From assembly GCA_949752745.1 (NCBI GenBank), contig OX457032.1:15203720-15267719 (forward strand): 64,000 bases of DNA. The letters run 5' to 3'. Numbering within the stretch: the first letter of the stretch is position 1; each line of letters opens with the position of its first letter. The notes below the pieces were generated by a model, which saw only the letters and a program-made list of their open reading frames with translations, was not told the DNA's origin and made no database searches. Shown here piece by piece: positions 23,801-38,800 of the stretch. Position numbers and translations under genes: made by a program. Origin of the DNA: Protula sp. h YS-2021. Taxonomy: Eukaryota; Annelida; Polychaeta; Sabellida; Serpulidae.

Positions 23801-26800
23801 ATAGAAAGCCATGCGGTCAAAACAAGTAGAATCATAAAGGAAATGTTGTAAGAAAGAGTTTAAGAGTTATCCATAGTGTTCAACAGAAAGTACCACACTC
23901 ATAAATCCTCCGAATGGGACACAGGTCCATTTTTAAGCACTCAAAATTAGGATGTTGTCTACGTTTTCTTTCTAAAGTAGCACTTCCCAGTTGATATCCT
24001 TTAAGATGTTCCAGGTATAAGTGAGTAGAATCCCGACCTATCCATTCCGAATATCTGATGTCGAGTATATTAATTGCTATGATCTCAAATAAATCTAAAA
24101 TTCATTTTTAAATGCTATTCATGGGGCTGGCAACGCTTACCTCCTGATGGAGCAGTCTGGAGATTATCCTCACCCTCATTGGTTACACGACAAGTCTGTG
24201 GGACCTGTGAAGCAGATCAAACATTTCCGTAACACTTTATGCCGACTTGAAGAAATATAATTAACACGATTCGGTTTGAGAGATCATTTGGGATGACTTT
24301 TCTGTTTTGCAGATTTGTTTCTGCAGCTTTTTTTTCCCGGAAAACACATGGCACCCGCGATATTTCGCACGCAGAAAAATGTAAGATAAACTAATAACTT
24401 TACTTTGTTGCAGTCTTCCGCTCCGTGGATGGCGGCAGCGTTGCTCTCCTCTCCCGTAGCTCTCGGTGCGGCTTCAGAAACAAAAAGCAAGACAGACATA
24501 TAGCAAAAGGATATAGAACCATTAAACTGTACTTTAAAGAGACAAATTATGCAACCGTACAAAATACACGAGTTACCCATAGTGTTCCCGGATAACACAT
24601 GGTACCCGCGATATTTCGACCGGAGCAAAATGTTACAAAAAGCAAAAACTTACTTTGTTACTGTCTTCCTCTCCGTGGATGGCGGCCGTTGCTCTACTCC
24701 CCCATAGGTCGCGTTTCGACTCCAAAAACAAAAAGTAAGACTGACATATAGCGAAAGGATATAGAACCGTAAAAATTGAGCTTTAAAGAGACAAATTATA
24801 CAACCGTACAAAATACATGGGTTACCCATAGTGTTCCCGGGTAACACATGGTACCCACGGTATTTCGTACGGTGCAAAATGTAACAGAAACTAATAACTT
24901 AACTTTGTTGCTGTAGTTCTCTCCCTGGCTCGCACAGGTGTTGTCCAACTCCGTGGCTGACGATGGTGTTGTCACTCTCCATGGCTGGCGGTGCGGCTTC
25001 TGAAGCCCATAGAAAGCCATGCGGTCAAAACAAGTAGAATCATAAAGGAAATGTTGTAAGAAAGAGTTTAAGAGTTATCCATAGTGTTCAACAGAAAGTA
25101 CTACACTCATAAATCCTCCGAATGGGACACAGGTCCATTTTTAAGCACTCAAAATTAGGATGTTGTCTACGTTTTCTTTCTAAAGTAGCACTTCCCAGTT
25201 GATATCCTTTAAGATGTTCCAGGTATAAGTGAGTAGAATCCCGACCTATCCATTCCGAATATCTGATGTCGAGTATATTAATTGCTATGATCTCAAATAA
25301 ATCTAAAATTCATTTTTAAATGCTATTCATGGGGCTGGCAACGCTTACCTCCTGATGGAGCAGTCTGGAGATTATCCTCACCCTCATTGGTTACACGACA
25401 AGTCTGTGGGACCTGTGAAGCAGATCAAACATTTCCGTAACACTTTATGCCGACTTGAAGAAATATAATTAACACGATTCGGTTTGAGAGATCATTTGGG
25501 ATGACTTTTCTGTTTTGGAGATTTGTTTCTGCAGCTTTTTTATCCCGGAAAACACATGGCACCCGCGATATTTCGCACGCAGAAAAATGTAAGATAAACT
25601 AATAACTTTACTTTGTTGCAGTCTTCCGCTCCGTGGATGGCGGCAGCGTTGCTCTCCTCTCCCGTAGCTCTCGGTGCGGCTTCAGAAACAAAAAGCAAGA
25701 CAGACATATAGCAAAAGGATATAGAACCATTAAACTGTACTTTAAAGAGACAAATTATGCAACCGTACAAAATACACGAGTTACCCATAGTGTTCCCGGA
25801 TAACACATGGTACCCGCGATATTTCGACCGGAGCAAAATGTTACAAAAAGCAAAAACTTACTTTGTTACTGTCTTCCTCTCCGTGGATGGCGGCCGTTGC
25901 TCTACTCCCCCATAGGTCGCGTTTCGACTCCAAAAACAAAAAGTAAGACTGACATATAGCGAAAGGATATAGAACCGTAAAAATTGAGCTTTAAAGAGAC
26001 AAATTATACAACCGTACAAAATACATGGGTTACCCATAGTGTTCCCGGGTAACACATGGTACCCACGGTATTTCGTACGGTGCAAAATGTAACAGAAACT
26101 AATAACTTAATTTTGTTGCTGTAGTTCTCTCCCTGGCTCGCACAGGTGTTGTCCAACTCCGTGGCTGACGATGGTGTTGTCACTCTCCATGGCTGGCGGT
26201 GCGGCTTCTGAAGCCCATAGAAAGCCATGCGGTCAAAACAAGTAGAATCATAAAGGAAATGTTGTAAGAAAGAGTTTAAGAGTTATCCATAGTGTTCAAC
26301 AGAAAGTACTACACTCATAAATCCTCCGAATGGGACACAGGTCCATTTTTAAGCACTCAAAATTAGGATGTTGTCTACGTTTTCTTTCTAAAGTAGCACT
26401 TCCCAGTTGATATCCTTTAAGATGTTCCAGGTATAAGTGAGTAGAATCCCGACCTATCCATTCCGAATATCTGATGTCGAGTATATTAATTGCTATGATC
26501 TCAAATAAATCTAAAATTCATTTTTAAATGCTATTCATGGGGCTGGCAACGCTTACCTCCTGATGGAGCAGTCTGGAGATTATCCTCACCCTCATTGGTT
26601 ACACGACAAGTCTGTGGGACCTGTGAAGCAGATCAAACATTTCCGTAACACTTTATGCCGACTTGAAGAAATATAATTAACACGATTCGGTTTGAGAGAT
26701 CATTTGGGATGACTTTTCTGTTTTGGAGATTTGTTTCTGCAGCTTTTTTATCCCGGAAAACACATGGCACCCGCGATATTTCGCACGCAGAAAAATGTAA

Positions 26801-29800
26801 GATAAACTAATAACTTTACTTTGTTGCAGTCTTCCGCTCCGTGGATGGCGGCAGCGTTGCTCTCCTCTCCCGTAGCTCTCGGTGCGGCTTCAGAAACAAA
26901 AAGCAAGACAGACATATAGCAAAAGGATATAGAACCATTAAACTGTACTTTAAAGAGACAAATTATGCAACCGTACAAAATACACGAGTTACCCATAGTG
27001 TTCCCGGATAACACATGGTACCCGCGATATTTCGACCGGAGCAAAATGTTACAAAAAGCAAAAACTTACTTTGTTACTGTCTTCCTCTCCGTGGATGGCG
27101 GCCGTTGCTCTACTCCCCCATAGGTCGCGTTTCGACTCCAAAAACAAAAAGTAAGACTGACATATAGCGAAAGGATATAGAACCGTAAAAATTGAGCTTT
27201 AAAGAGACAAATTATACAACCGTACAAAATACATGGGTTACCCATAGTGTTCCCGGGTAACACATGGTACCCACGGTATTTCGTACGGTGCAAAATGTAA
27301 CAGAAACTAATAACTTAACTTTGTTGCTGTAGTTCTCTCCCTGGCTCGCACAGGTGTTGTCCAACTCCGTGGCTGACGATGGTGTTGTCACTCTCCATGG
27401 CTGGCGGTGCGGCTTCTGAAGCCCATAGAAAGCCATGCGGTCAAAACAAGTAGAATCATAAAGGAAATGTTGTAAGAAAGAGTTTAAGAGTTATCCATAG
27501 TGTTCAACAGAAAGTACTACACTCATAAATCCTCCGAATGGGACACAGGTCCATTTTTAAGCACTCAAAATTAGGATGTTGTCTACGTTTTCTTTCTAAA
27601 GTAGCACTTCCCAGTTGATATCCTTTAAGATGTTCCAGGTATAAGTGAGTAGAATCCCGACCTATCCATTCCGAATATCTGATGTCGAGTATATTAATTG
27701 CTATGATCTCAAATAAATCTAAAATTCATTTTTAAATGCTATTCATGGGGCTGGCAACGCTTACCTCCTGATGGAGCAGTCTGGAGATTATCCTCACCCT
27801 CATTGGTTACACGACAAGTCTGTGGGACCTGTGAAGCAGATCAAACATTTCCGTAACACTTTATGCCGACTTGAAGAAATATAATTAACACGATTCGGTT
27901 TGAGAGATCATTTGGGATGACTTTTCTGTTTTGGAGATTTGTTTCTGCAGCTTTTTTATCCCGGAAAACACATGGCACCCGCGATATTTCGCACGCAGAA
28001 AAATGTAAGATAAACTAATAACTTTACTTTGTTGCAGTCTTCCGCTCCGTGGATGGCGGCAGCGTTGCTCTCCTCTCCCGTAGCTCTCGGTGCGGCTTCA
28101 GAAACAAAAAGCAAGACAGACATATAGCAAAAGGATATAGAACCATTAAACTGTACTTTAAAGAGACAAATTATGCAACCGTACAAAATACACGAGTTAC
28201 CCATAGTGTTCCCGGATAACACATGGTACCCGCGATATTTCGACCGGAGCAAAATGTTACAAAAAGCAAAAACTTACTTTGTTACTGTCTTCCTCTCCGT
28301 GGATGGCGGCCGTTGCTCTACTCCCCCATAGGTCGCGTTTCGACTCCAAAAACAAAATGTAAGACTGACATATAGCGAAAGGATATAGAACCGTAAAAAT
28401 TGAGCTTTAAAGAGACAAATTATACAACCGTACAAAATACATGGGTTACCCATAGTGTTCCCGGGTAACACATGGTACCCACGGTATTTCGTACGGTGCA
28501 AAATGTAACAGAAACTAATAACTTAACTTTGTTGCTGTAGTTCTCTCCCTGGCTCGCACAGGTGTTGTCCAACTCCGTGGCTGACGATGGTGTTGTCACT
28601 CTCCATGGCTGGCGGTGCGGCTTCTGAAGCCCATAGAAAGCCATGCGGTCAAAACAAGTAGAATCATAAAGGAAATGTTGTAAGAAAGAGTTTAAGAGTT
28701 ATCCATAGTGTTCAACAGAAAGTACTACACTCATAAATCCTCCGAATGGGACACAGGTCCATTTTTAAGCACTCAAAATTAGGATGTTGTCTACGTTTTC
28801 TTTCTAAAGTAGCACTTCCCAGTTGATATCCTTTAAGATGTTCCAGGTATAAGTGAGTAGAATCCCGACCTATCCATTCCGAATATCTGATGTCGAGTAT
28901 ATTAATTGCTATGATCTCAAATAAATCTAAAATTCATTTTTAAATGCTATTCATGGGGCTGGCAACGCTTACCTCCTGATGGAGCAGTCTGGAGATTATC
29001 CTCACCCTCATTGGTTACACGACAAGTCTGTGGGACCTGTGAAGCAGATCAAACATTTCCGTAACACTTTATGCCGACTTGAAGAAATATAATTAACACG
29101 ATTCGGTTTGAGAGATCATTTGGGATGACTTTTCTGTTTTGGAGATTTGTTTCTGCAGCTTTTTTATCCCGGAAAACACATGGCACCCGCGATATTTCGC
29201 ACGCAGAAAAATGTAAGATAAACTAATAACTTTACTTTGTTGCAGTCTTCCGCTCCGTGGATGGCGGCAGCGTTGCTCTCCTCTCCCGTAGCTCTCGGTG
29301 CGGCTTCAGAAACAAAAAGCAAGACAGACATATAGCAAAAGGATATAGAACCATTAAACTGTACTTTAAAGAGACAAATTATGCAACCGTACAAAATACA
29401 CGAGTTACCCATAGTGTTCCCGGATAACACATGGTACCCGCGATATTTCGACCGGAGCAAAATGTTACAAAAAGCAAAAACTTACTTTGTTACTGTCTTC
29501 CTCTCCGTGGATGGCGGCCGTTGCTCTACTCCCCCATAGGTCGCGTTTCGACTCCAAAAACAAAATGTAAGACTGACATATAGCGAAAGGATATAGAACC
29601 GTAAAAATTGAGCTTTAAAGAGACAAATTATACAACCGTACAAAATACATGGGTTACCCATAGTGTTCCCGGGTAACACATGGTACCCACGGTATTTCGT
29701 ACGGTGCAAAATGTAACAGAAACTAATAACTTAACTTTGTTGCTGTAGTTCTCTCCCTGGCTCGCACAGGTGTTGTCCAACTCCGTGGCTGACGATGGTG

Positions 29801-32800
29801 TTGTCACTCTCCATGGCTGGCGGTGCGGCTTCTGAAGCCCATAGAAAGCCATGCGGTCAAAACAAGTAGAATCATAAAGGAAATGTTGTAAGAAAGAGTT
29901 TAAGAGTTATCCATAGTGTTCAACAGAAAGTACTACACTCATAAATCCTCCGAATGGGACACAGGTCCATTTTTAAGCACTCAAAATTAGGATGTTGTCT
30001 ACGTTTTCTTTCTAAAGTAGCACTTCCCAGTTGATATCCTTTAAGATGTTCCAGGTATAAGTGAGTAGAATCCCGACCTATCCATTCCGAATATCTGATG
30101 TCGAGTATATTAATTGCTATGATCTCAAATAAATCTAAAATTCATTTTTAAATGCTATTCATGGGGCTGGCAACGCTTACCTCCTGATGGAGCAGTCTGG
30201 AGATTATCCTCACCCTCATTGGTTACACGACAAGTCTGTGGGACCTGTGAAGCAGATCAAACATTTCCGTAACACTTTATGCCGACTTGAAGAAATATAA
30301 TTAACACGATTCGGTTTGAGAGATCATTTGGGATGACTTTTCTGTTTTGGAGATTTGTTTCTGCAGCTTTTTTATCCCGGAAAACACATGGCACCCGCGA
30401 TATTTCGCACGCAGAAAAATGTAAGATAAACTAATAACTTTACTTTGTTGCAGTCTTCCGCTCCGTGGATGGCGGCAGCGTTGCTCTCCTCTCCCGTAGC
30501 TCTCGGTGCGGCTTCAGAAACAAAAAGCAAGACAGACATATAGCAAAAGGATATAGAACCATTAAACTGTACTTTAAAGAGACAAATTATGCAACCGTAC
30601 AAAATACACGAGTTACCCATAGTGTTCCCGGATAACACATGGTACCCGCGATATTTCGACCGGAGCAAAATGTTACAAAAAGCAAAAACTTACTTTGTTA
30701 CTGTCTTCCTCTCCGTGGATGGCGGCCGTTGCTCTACTCCCCCATAGGTCGCGTTTCGACTCCAAAAACAAAAAGTAAGACTGACATATAGCGAAAGGAT
30801 ATAGAACCGTAAAAATTGAGCTTTAAAGAGACAAATTATACAACCGTACAAAATACATGGGTTACCCATAGTGTTCCCGGGTAACACATGGTACCCACGG
30901 TATTTCGTACGGTGCAAAATGTAACAGAAACTAATAACTTAACTTTGTTGCTGTAGTTCTCTCCCTGGCTCGCACAGGTGTTGTCCAACTCCGTGGCTGA
31001 CGATGGTGTTGTCACTCTCCATGGCTGGCGGTGCGGCTTCTGAAGCCCATAGAAAGCCATGCGGTCAAAACAAGTAGAATCATAAAGGAAATGTTGTAAG
31101 AAAGAGTTTAAGAGTTATCCATAGTGTTCAACAGAAAGTACTACACTCATAAATCCTCCGAATGGGACACAGGTCCATTTTTAAGCACTCAAAATTAGGA
31201 TGTTGTCTACGTTTTCTTTCTAAAGTAGCACTTCCCAGTTGATATCCTTTAAGATGTTCCAGGTATAAGTGAGTAGAATCCCGACCTATCCATTCCGAAT
31301 ATCTGATGTCGAGTATATTAATTGCTATGATCTCAAATAAATCTAAAATTCATTTTTAAATGCTATTCATGGGGCTGGCAACGCTTACCTCCTGATGGAG
31401 CAGTCTGGAGATTATCCTCACCCTCATTGGTTACACGACAAGTCTGTGGGACCTGTGAAGCAGATCAAACATTTCCGTAACACTTTATGCCGACTTGAAG
31501 AAATATAATTAACACGATTCGGTTTGAGAGATCATTTGGGATGACTTTTCTGTTTTGCAGATTTGTTTCTGCAGCTTTTTTATCCCGGAAAACACATGGC
31601 ACCCGCGATATTTCGCACGCAGAAAAATGTAAGATAAACTAATAACTTTACTTTGTTGCAGTCTTCCGCTCCGTGGATGGCGGCAGCGTTGCTCTCCTCT
31701 CCCGTAGCTCTCGGTGCGGCTTCAGAAACAAAAAGCAAGACAGACATATAGCAAAAGGATATAGAACCATTAAACTGTACTTTAAAGAGACAAATTATGC
31801 AACCGTACAAAATACACGAGTTACCCATAGTGTTCCCGGATAACACATGGTACCCGCGATATTTCGACCGGAGCAAAATGTTACAAAAAGCAAAAACTTA
31901 CTTTGTTACTGTCTTCCTCTCCGTGGATGGCGGCCGTTGCTCTACTCCCCCATAGGTCGCGTTTCGACTCCAAAAACAAAAAGTAAGACTGACATATAGC
32001 GAAAGGATATAGAACCGTAAAAATTGAGCTTTAAAGAGACAAATTATACAACCGTACAAAATACATGGGTTACCCATAGTGTTCCCGGGTAACACATGGT
32101 ACCCACGGTATTTCGTACGGTGCAAAATGTAACAGAAACTAATAACTTAACTTTGTTGCTGTAGTTCTCTCCCTGGCTCGCACAGGTGTTGTCCAACTCC
32201 GTGGCTGACGATGGTGTTGTCACTCTCCATGGCTGGCGGTGCGGCTTCTGAAGCCCATAGAAAGCCATGCGGTCAAAACAAGTAGAATCATAAAGGAAAT
32301 GTTGTAAGAAAGAGTTTAAGAGTTATCCATAGTGTTCAACAGAAAGTACTACACTCATAAATCCTCCGAATGGGACACAGGTCCATTTTTAAGCACTCAA
32401 AATTAGGATGTTGTCTACGTTTTCTTTCTAAAGTAGCACTTCCCAGTTGATATCCTTTAAGATGTTCCAGGTATAAGTGAGTAGAATCCCGACCTATCCA
32501 TTCCGAATATCTGATGTCGAGTATATTAATTGCTATGATCTCAAATAAATCTAAAATTCATTTTTAAATGCTATTCATGGGGCTGGCAACGCTTACCTCC
32601 TGATGGAGCAGTCTGGAGATTATCCTCACCCTCATTGGTTACACGACAAGTCTGTGGGACCTGTGAAGCAGATCAAACATTTCCGTAACACTTTATGCCG
32701 ACTTGAAGAAATATAATTAACACGATTCGGTTTGAGAGATCATTTGGGATGACTTTTCTGTTTTGGAGATTTGTTTCTGCAGCTTTTTTATCCCGGAAAA

Positions 32801-35800
32801 CACATGGCACCCGCGATATTTCGCACGCAGAAAAATGTAAGATAAACTAATAACTTTACTTTGTTGCAGTCTTCCGCTCCGTGGATGGCGGCAGCGTTGC
32901 TCTCCTCTCCCGTAGCTCTCGGTGCGGCTTCAGAAACAAAAAGCAAGACAGACATATAGCAAAAGGATATAGAACCATTAAACTGTACTTTAAAGAGACA
33001 AATTATACAACCGTACAAAATACACGAGTTACCCATAGTGTTCCCGGATAACACATGGTACCCGCGATATTTCGACCGGAGCAAAATATTACAAAAAGCA
33101 AAAACTTACTTTGTTACTGTCTTCCTCTCCGTGGATGGCGGCCGTTGCTCTACTCCCCCATAGGTCGCGTTTCGACTCCAAAAACAAAAAGTAAGACTGA
33201 CATATAGCGAAAGGATATAGAACCGTAAAAATTGAGCTTTAAAGAGACAAATTATACAACCGTACAAAATACATGGGTTACCCATAGTGTTCCCGGGTAA
33301 CACATGGTACCCACGGTATTTCGTACGGTGCAAAATGTAACAGAAACTAATAACTTAACTTTGTTGCTGTAGTTCTCTCCCTGGCTCGCACAGGTGTTGT
33401 CCAACTCCGTGGCTGACGATGGTGTTGTCACTCTCCATGGCTGGCGGTGCGGCTTCTGAAGCCCATAGAAAGCCATGCGGTCAAAACAAGTAGAATCATA
33501 AAGGAAATGTTGTAAGAAAGAGTTTAAGAGTTATCCATAGTGTTCAACAGAAAGTACTACACTCATAAATCCTCCGAATGGGACACAGGTCCATTTTTAA
33601 GCACTCAAAATTAGGATGTTGTCTACGTTTTCTTTCTAAAGTAGCACTTCCCAGTTGATATCCTTTAAGATGTTCCAGGTATAAGTGAGTAGAATCCCGA
33701 CCTATCCATTCCGAATATCTGATGTCGAGTATATTAATTGCTATGATCTCAAATAAATCTAAAATTCATTTTTAAATGCTATTCATGGGGCTGGCAACGC
33801 TTACCTCCTGATGGAGCAGTCTGGAGATTATCCTCACCCTCATTGGTTACACGACAAGTCTGTGGGACCTGTGAAGCAGATCAAACATTTCCGTAACACT
33901 TTATGCCGACTTGAAGAAATATAATTAACACGATTCGGTTTGAGAGATCATTTGGGATGACTTTTCTGTTTTGGAGATTTGTTTCTGCAGCTTTTTTTTC
34001 CCGGAAAACACATGGCACCCGCGATATTTCGCACGCAGAAAAATGTAAGATAAACTAATAACTTTACTTTGTTGCAGTCTTCCGCTCCGTGGATGGCGGC
34101 AGCGTTGCTCTCCTCTCCCGTAGCTCTCGGTGCGGCTTCAGAAACAAAAAGCAAGACAGACATATAGCAAAAGGATATAGAACCATTAAACTGTACTTTA
34201 AAGAGACAAATTATACAACCGTACAAAATACACGAGTTACCCATAGTGTTCCCGGATAACACATGGTACCCGCGATATTTCGACCGGAGCAAAATATTAC
34301 AAAAAGCAAAAACTTACTTTGTTACTGTCTTCCTCTCCGTGGATGGCGGCCGTTGCTCTACTCCCCCATAGGTCGCGTTTCGACTCCAAAAACAAAAAGT
34401 AAGACTGACATATAGCGAAAGGATATAGAACCGTAAAAATTGAGCTTTAAAGAGACAAATTATACAACCGTACAAAATACATGGGTTACCCATAGTGTTC
34501 CCGGGTAACACATGGTACCCACGGTATTTCGTACGGTGCAAAATGTAACAGAAACTAATAACTTAACTTTGTTGCTGTAGTTCTCTCCCTGGCTCGCACA
34601 GGTGTTGTCCAACTCCGTGGCTGACGATGGTGTTGTCACTCTCCATGGCTGGCGGTGCGGCTTCTGAAGCCCATAGAAAGCCATGCGGTCAAAACAAGTA
34701 GAATCATAAAGGAAATGTTGTAAGAAAGAGTTTAAGAGTTATCCATAGTGTTCAACAGAAAGTACTACACTCATAAATCCTCCGAATGGGACACAGGTCC
34801 ATTTTTAAGCACTCAAAATTAGGATGTTGTCTACGTTTTCTTTCTAAAGTAGCACTTCCCAGTTGATATCCTTTAAGATGTTCCAGGTATAAGTGAGTAG
34901 AATCCCGACCTATCCATTCCGAATATCTGATGTCGAGTATATTAATTGCTATGATCTCAAATAAATCTAAAATTCATTTTTAAATGCTATTCATGGGGCT
35001 GGCAACGCTTACCTCCTGATGGAGCAGTCTGGAGATTATCCTCACCCTCATTGGTTACACGACAAGTCTGTGGGACCTGTGAAGCAGATCAAACATTTCC
35101 GTAACACTTTATGCCGACTTGAAGAAATATAATTAACACGATTCGGTTTGAGAGATCATTTGGGATGACTTTTCTGTTTTGCAGATTTGTTTCTGCAGCT
35201 TTTTTATCCCGGAAAACACATGGCACCCGCGATATTTCGCACGCAGAAAAATGTAAGATAAACTAATAACTTTACTTTGTTGCAGTCTTCCGCTCCGTGG
35301 ATGGCGGCAGCGTTGCTCTCCTCTCCCGTAGCTCTCGGTGCGGCTTCAGAAACAAAAAGCAAGACAGACATATAGCAAAAGGATATAGAACCATTAAACT
35401 GTACTTTAAAGAGACAAATTATGCAACCGTACAAAATACACGAGTTACCCATAGTGTTCCCGGATAACACATGGTACCCGCGATATTTCGACCGGAGCAA
35501 AATATTACAAAAAGCAAAAACTTACTTTGTTACTGTCTTTCCCTCTAAGTGGATGGCGGCGGCGTTGCTCTACTGCCCCATAGGTCGCGTTTCGACTCCA
35601 AAAACAAAAAGTAAGACTGACATATAGCGAAAGGATATAGAACCGTAAAAATTGAGCTTTAAAGAGACAAATTATACAACCGTACAAAATACATGGGTTA
35701 CCCATAGTGTTCCCGGGTAACACATGGTACCCACGGTATTTCGTACGGTGCAAAATGTAACAGAAACTAATAACTTAACTTTGTTGCTGTAGTTCTCTCC

Positions 35801-38800
35801 CTGGCTCGCACAGGTGTTGTCCAACTCCGTGGCTGACGATGGTGTTGTCACTCTCCATGGCTGGCGGTGCGGCTTCTGAAGCCCATAGAAAGCCATGCGG
35901 TCAAAACAAGTAGAATCATAAAGGAAATGTTGTAAGAAAGAGTTTAAGAGTTATCCATAGTGTTCAACAGAAAGTACTACACTCATAAATCCTCCGAATG
36001 GGACACAGGTCCATTTTTAAGCACTCAAAATTAGGATGTTGTCTACGTTTTCTTTCTAAAGTAGCACTTCCCAGTTGATATCCTTTAAGATGTTCCAGGT
36101 ATAAGTGAGTAGAATCCCGACCTATCCATTCCGAATATCTGATGTCGAGTATATTAATTGCTATGATCTCAAATAAATCTAAAATTCATTTTTAAATGCT
36201 ATTCATGGGGCTGGCAACGCTTACCTCCTGATGGAGCAGTCTGGAGATTATCCTCACCCTCATTGGTTACACGACAAGTCTGTGGGACCTGTGAAGCAGA
36301 TCAAACATTTCCGTAACACTTTATGCCGACTTGAAGAAATATAATTAACACGATTCGGTTTGAGAGATCATTTGGGATGACTTTTCTGTTTTGCAGATTT
36401 GTTTCTGCAGCTTTTTTATCCCGGAAAACACATGGCACCCGCGATATTTCGCACGCAGAAAAATGTAAGATAAACTAATAACTTTACTTTGTTGCAGTCT
36501 TCCGCTCCGTGGATGGCGGCAGCGTTGCTCTCCTCTCCCGTAGCTCTCGGTGCGGCTTCAGAAACAAAAAGCAAGACAGACATATAGCAAAAGGATATAG
36601 AACCATTAAACTGTACTTTAAAGAGACAAATTATGCAACCGTACAAAATACACGAGTTACCCATAGTGTTCCCGGATAACACATGGTACCCGCGATATTT
36701 CGACCGGAGCAAAATATTACAAAAAGCAAAAACTTACTTTGTTACTGTCTTTCCCTCTAAGTGGATGGCGGCGGCGTTGCTCTACTGCCCCATAGGTCGC
36801 GTTTCGACTCCAAAAACAAAAAGTAAGACTGACATATAGCGAAAGGATATAGAACCGTAAAAATTGAGCTTTAAAGAGACAAATTATACAACCGTACAAA
36901 ATACATGGGTTACCCATAGTGTTCCCGGGTAACACATGGTACCCACGGTATTTCGTACGGTGCAAAATGTAACAGAAACTAATAACTTAACTTTGTTGCT
37001 GTAGTTCTCTCCCTGGTTCGCACAGGTGTTGTCCAACTCCGTGGCTGACGATGGTGTTGTCACTCTCCATGGCTGGCGGTGCGGCTTCTGAAGCCCATAG
37101 AAAGCCATGCGGTCAAAACAAGTAGAATCATAAAGGAAATGTTGTAAGAAAGAGTTTAAGAGTTATCCATAGTGTTCAACAGAAAGTACTACACTCATAA
37201 ATCCTCCGAATGGGACACAGGTCCATTTTTAAGCACTCAAAATTAGGATGTTGTCTACGTTTTCTTTCTAAAGTAGCACTTCCCAGTTGATATCCTTTAA
37301 GATGTTCCAGGTATAAGTGAGTAGAATCCCGACCTATCCATTCCGAATATCTGATGTCGAGTATATTAATTGCTATGATCTCAAAAAAATCTAAAATTCA
37401 TTTTTAAATGCTATTCATGGGGCTGGCAACGCTTACCTCCTGATGGAGCAGTCTGGAGATTATCCTCACCCTCATTGGTTACACGACAAGTCTGTGGGAC
37501 CTGTGAAGCAGATCAAACATTTCCGTAACACTTTATGCCGACTTGAAGAAATATAATTAACACGATTCGGTTTGAGAGATCATTTGGGATGACTTTTCTG
37601 TTTTGGAGATTTGTTTCTGCAGCTTTTTTTCCCGGAAAACACATGGCACCCGCGATATTTCGCACGCAGAAAAATGTAAGATAAACTAATAACTTTACTT
37701 TGTTGCAGTCTTCCGCTCCGTGGATGGCGGCGGCGTTGCTCTCCTCACCCGTAGCTCTCGGTGCGGCTTCAGAAACAAAAAGCAAGACAGACATATAGCA
37801 AAAGGATATAGAACCATTAAACTGTACTTTAAAGAGACAAATTATACAACCGTACAAAATACACGAGTTACCCATAGTGTTCCCGGATAACACATGGTAC
37901 CCGCGATATTTCGACCGGAGCAAAATATTACAAAAAGCAAAAACTTACTTTGTTACTGTCTTCCTCTCCGTGGATGGCGGCGGCGTTGCTCTACTCCCCC
38001 ATAGGTCGCGTTTCGACTCCAAAAACAAAAAGACTGACATATAGCGAAAGGATAAAGAACCGTAAAAATTGAGCTTTAAAGAGACAAATTATACAACCGT
38101 ACAAAATACATGGGTTACCCATAGTGTTCCCGGGTAACACATGGTACCCACGGTATTTCGTACGGTGCAAAATGTAACAGGAACTAATAACTTAACTTTG
38201 TTGCTGTAGTTCTCTCCCTGGCTGGCACAGGTGTTGTCCAACTCCGTGGCTGACGATGCCGTCACTCTCTATGACTGGCGGTGCGGCTTCTGAAACCAAA
38301 AGAAAGTCATGTGATCAAAACAAATAGAATCATAAAGGAAATGTTTTAAGAAAGAGTTTAAGAGTTATCCATAGTGTTCAAAAGAAAGTACTGCACTCAT
38401 AAAACCTCCGAATGGGAGACGTGTCCATTCTTAAGCACTCAAAATTAGGATGTTGTCTACGTTTTCTTTCTAATTAGCACTTCCCGGTTAATATCGTTTA
38501 AGAAGTTCCAGGCATGAGTGAGTAGAACCCCGACCTATCCATTCCGAATATCTGATTTCGGGTATATGAATTGTTCTGATCTCAAAAAAATCTAAAATTC
38601 ATTTTTAAAATGCTATTCATGGGGCTGGCAACGTTTACCTCCTGATGGAGCAGTCTGGAGATTATCCTCACCCTCATTGGTTACACGACAAGTCTGTGGG
38701 ACCTGTGAAGCAGATCAAACATTTCCGTAACACTTTATGCCGACTTGAAGAAATATAATTAACACGATTTGGTTTGAGATATCGTTTGCGATGACCTCTT

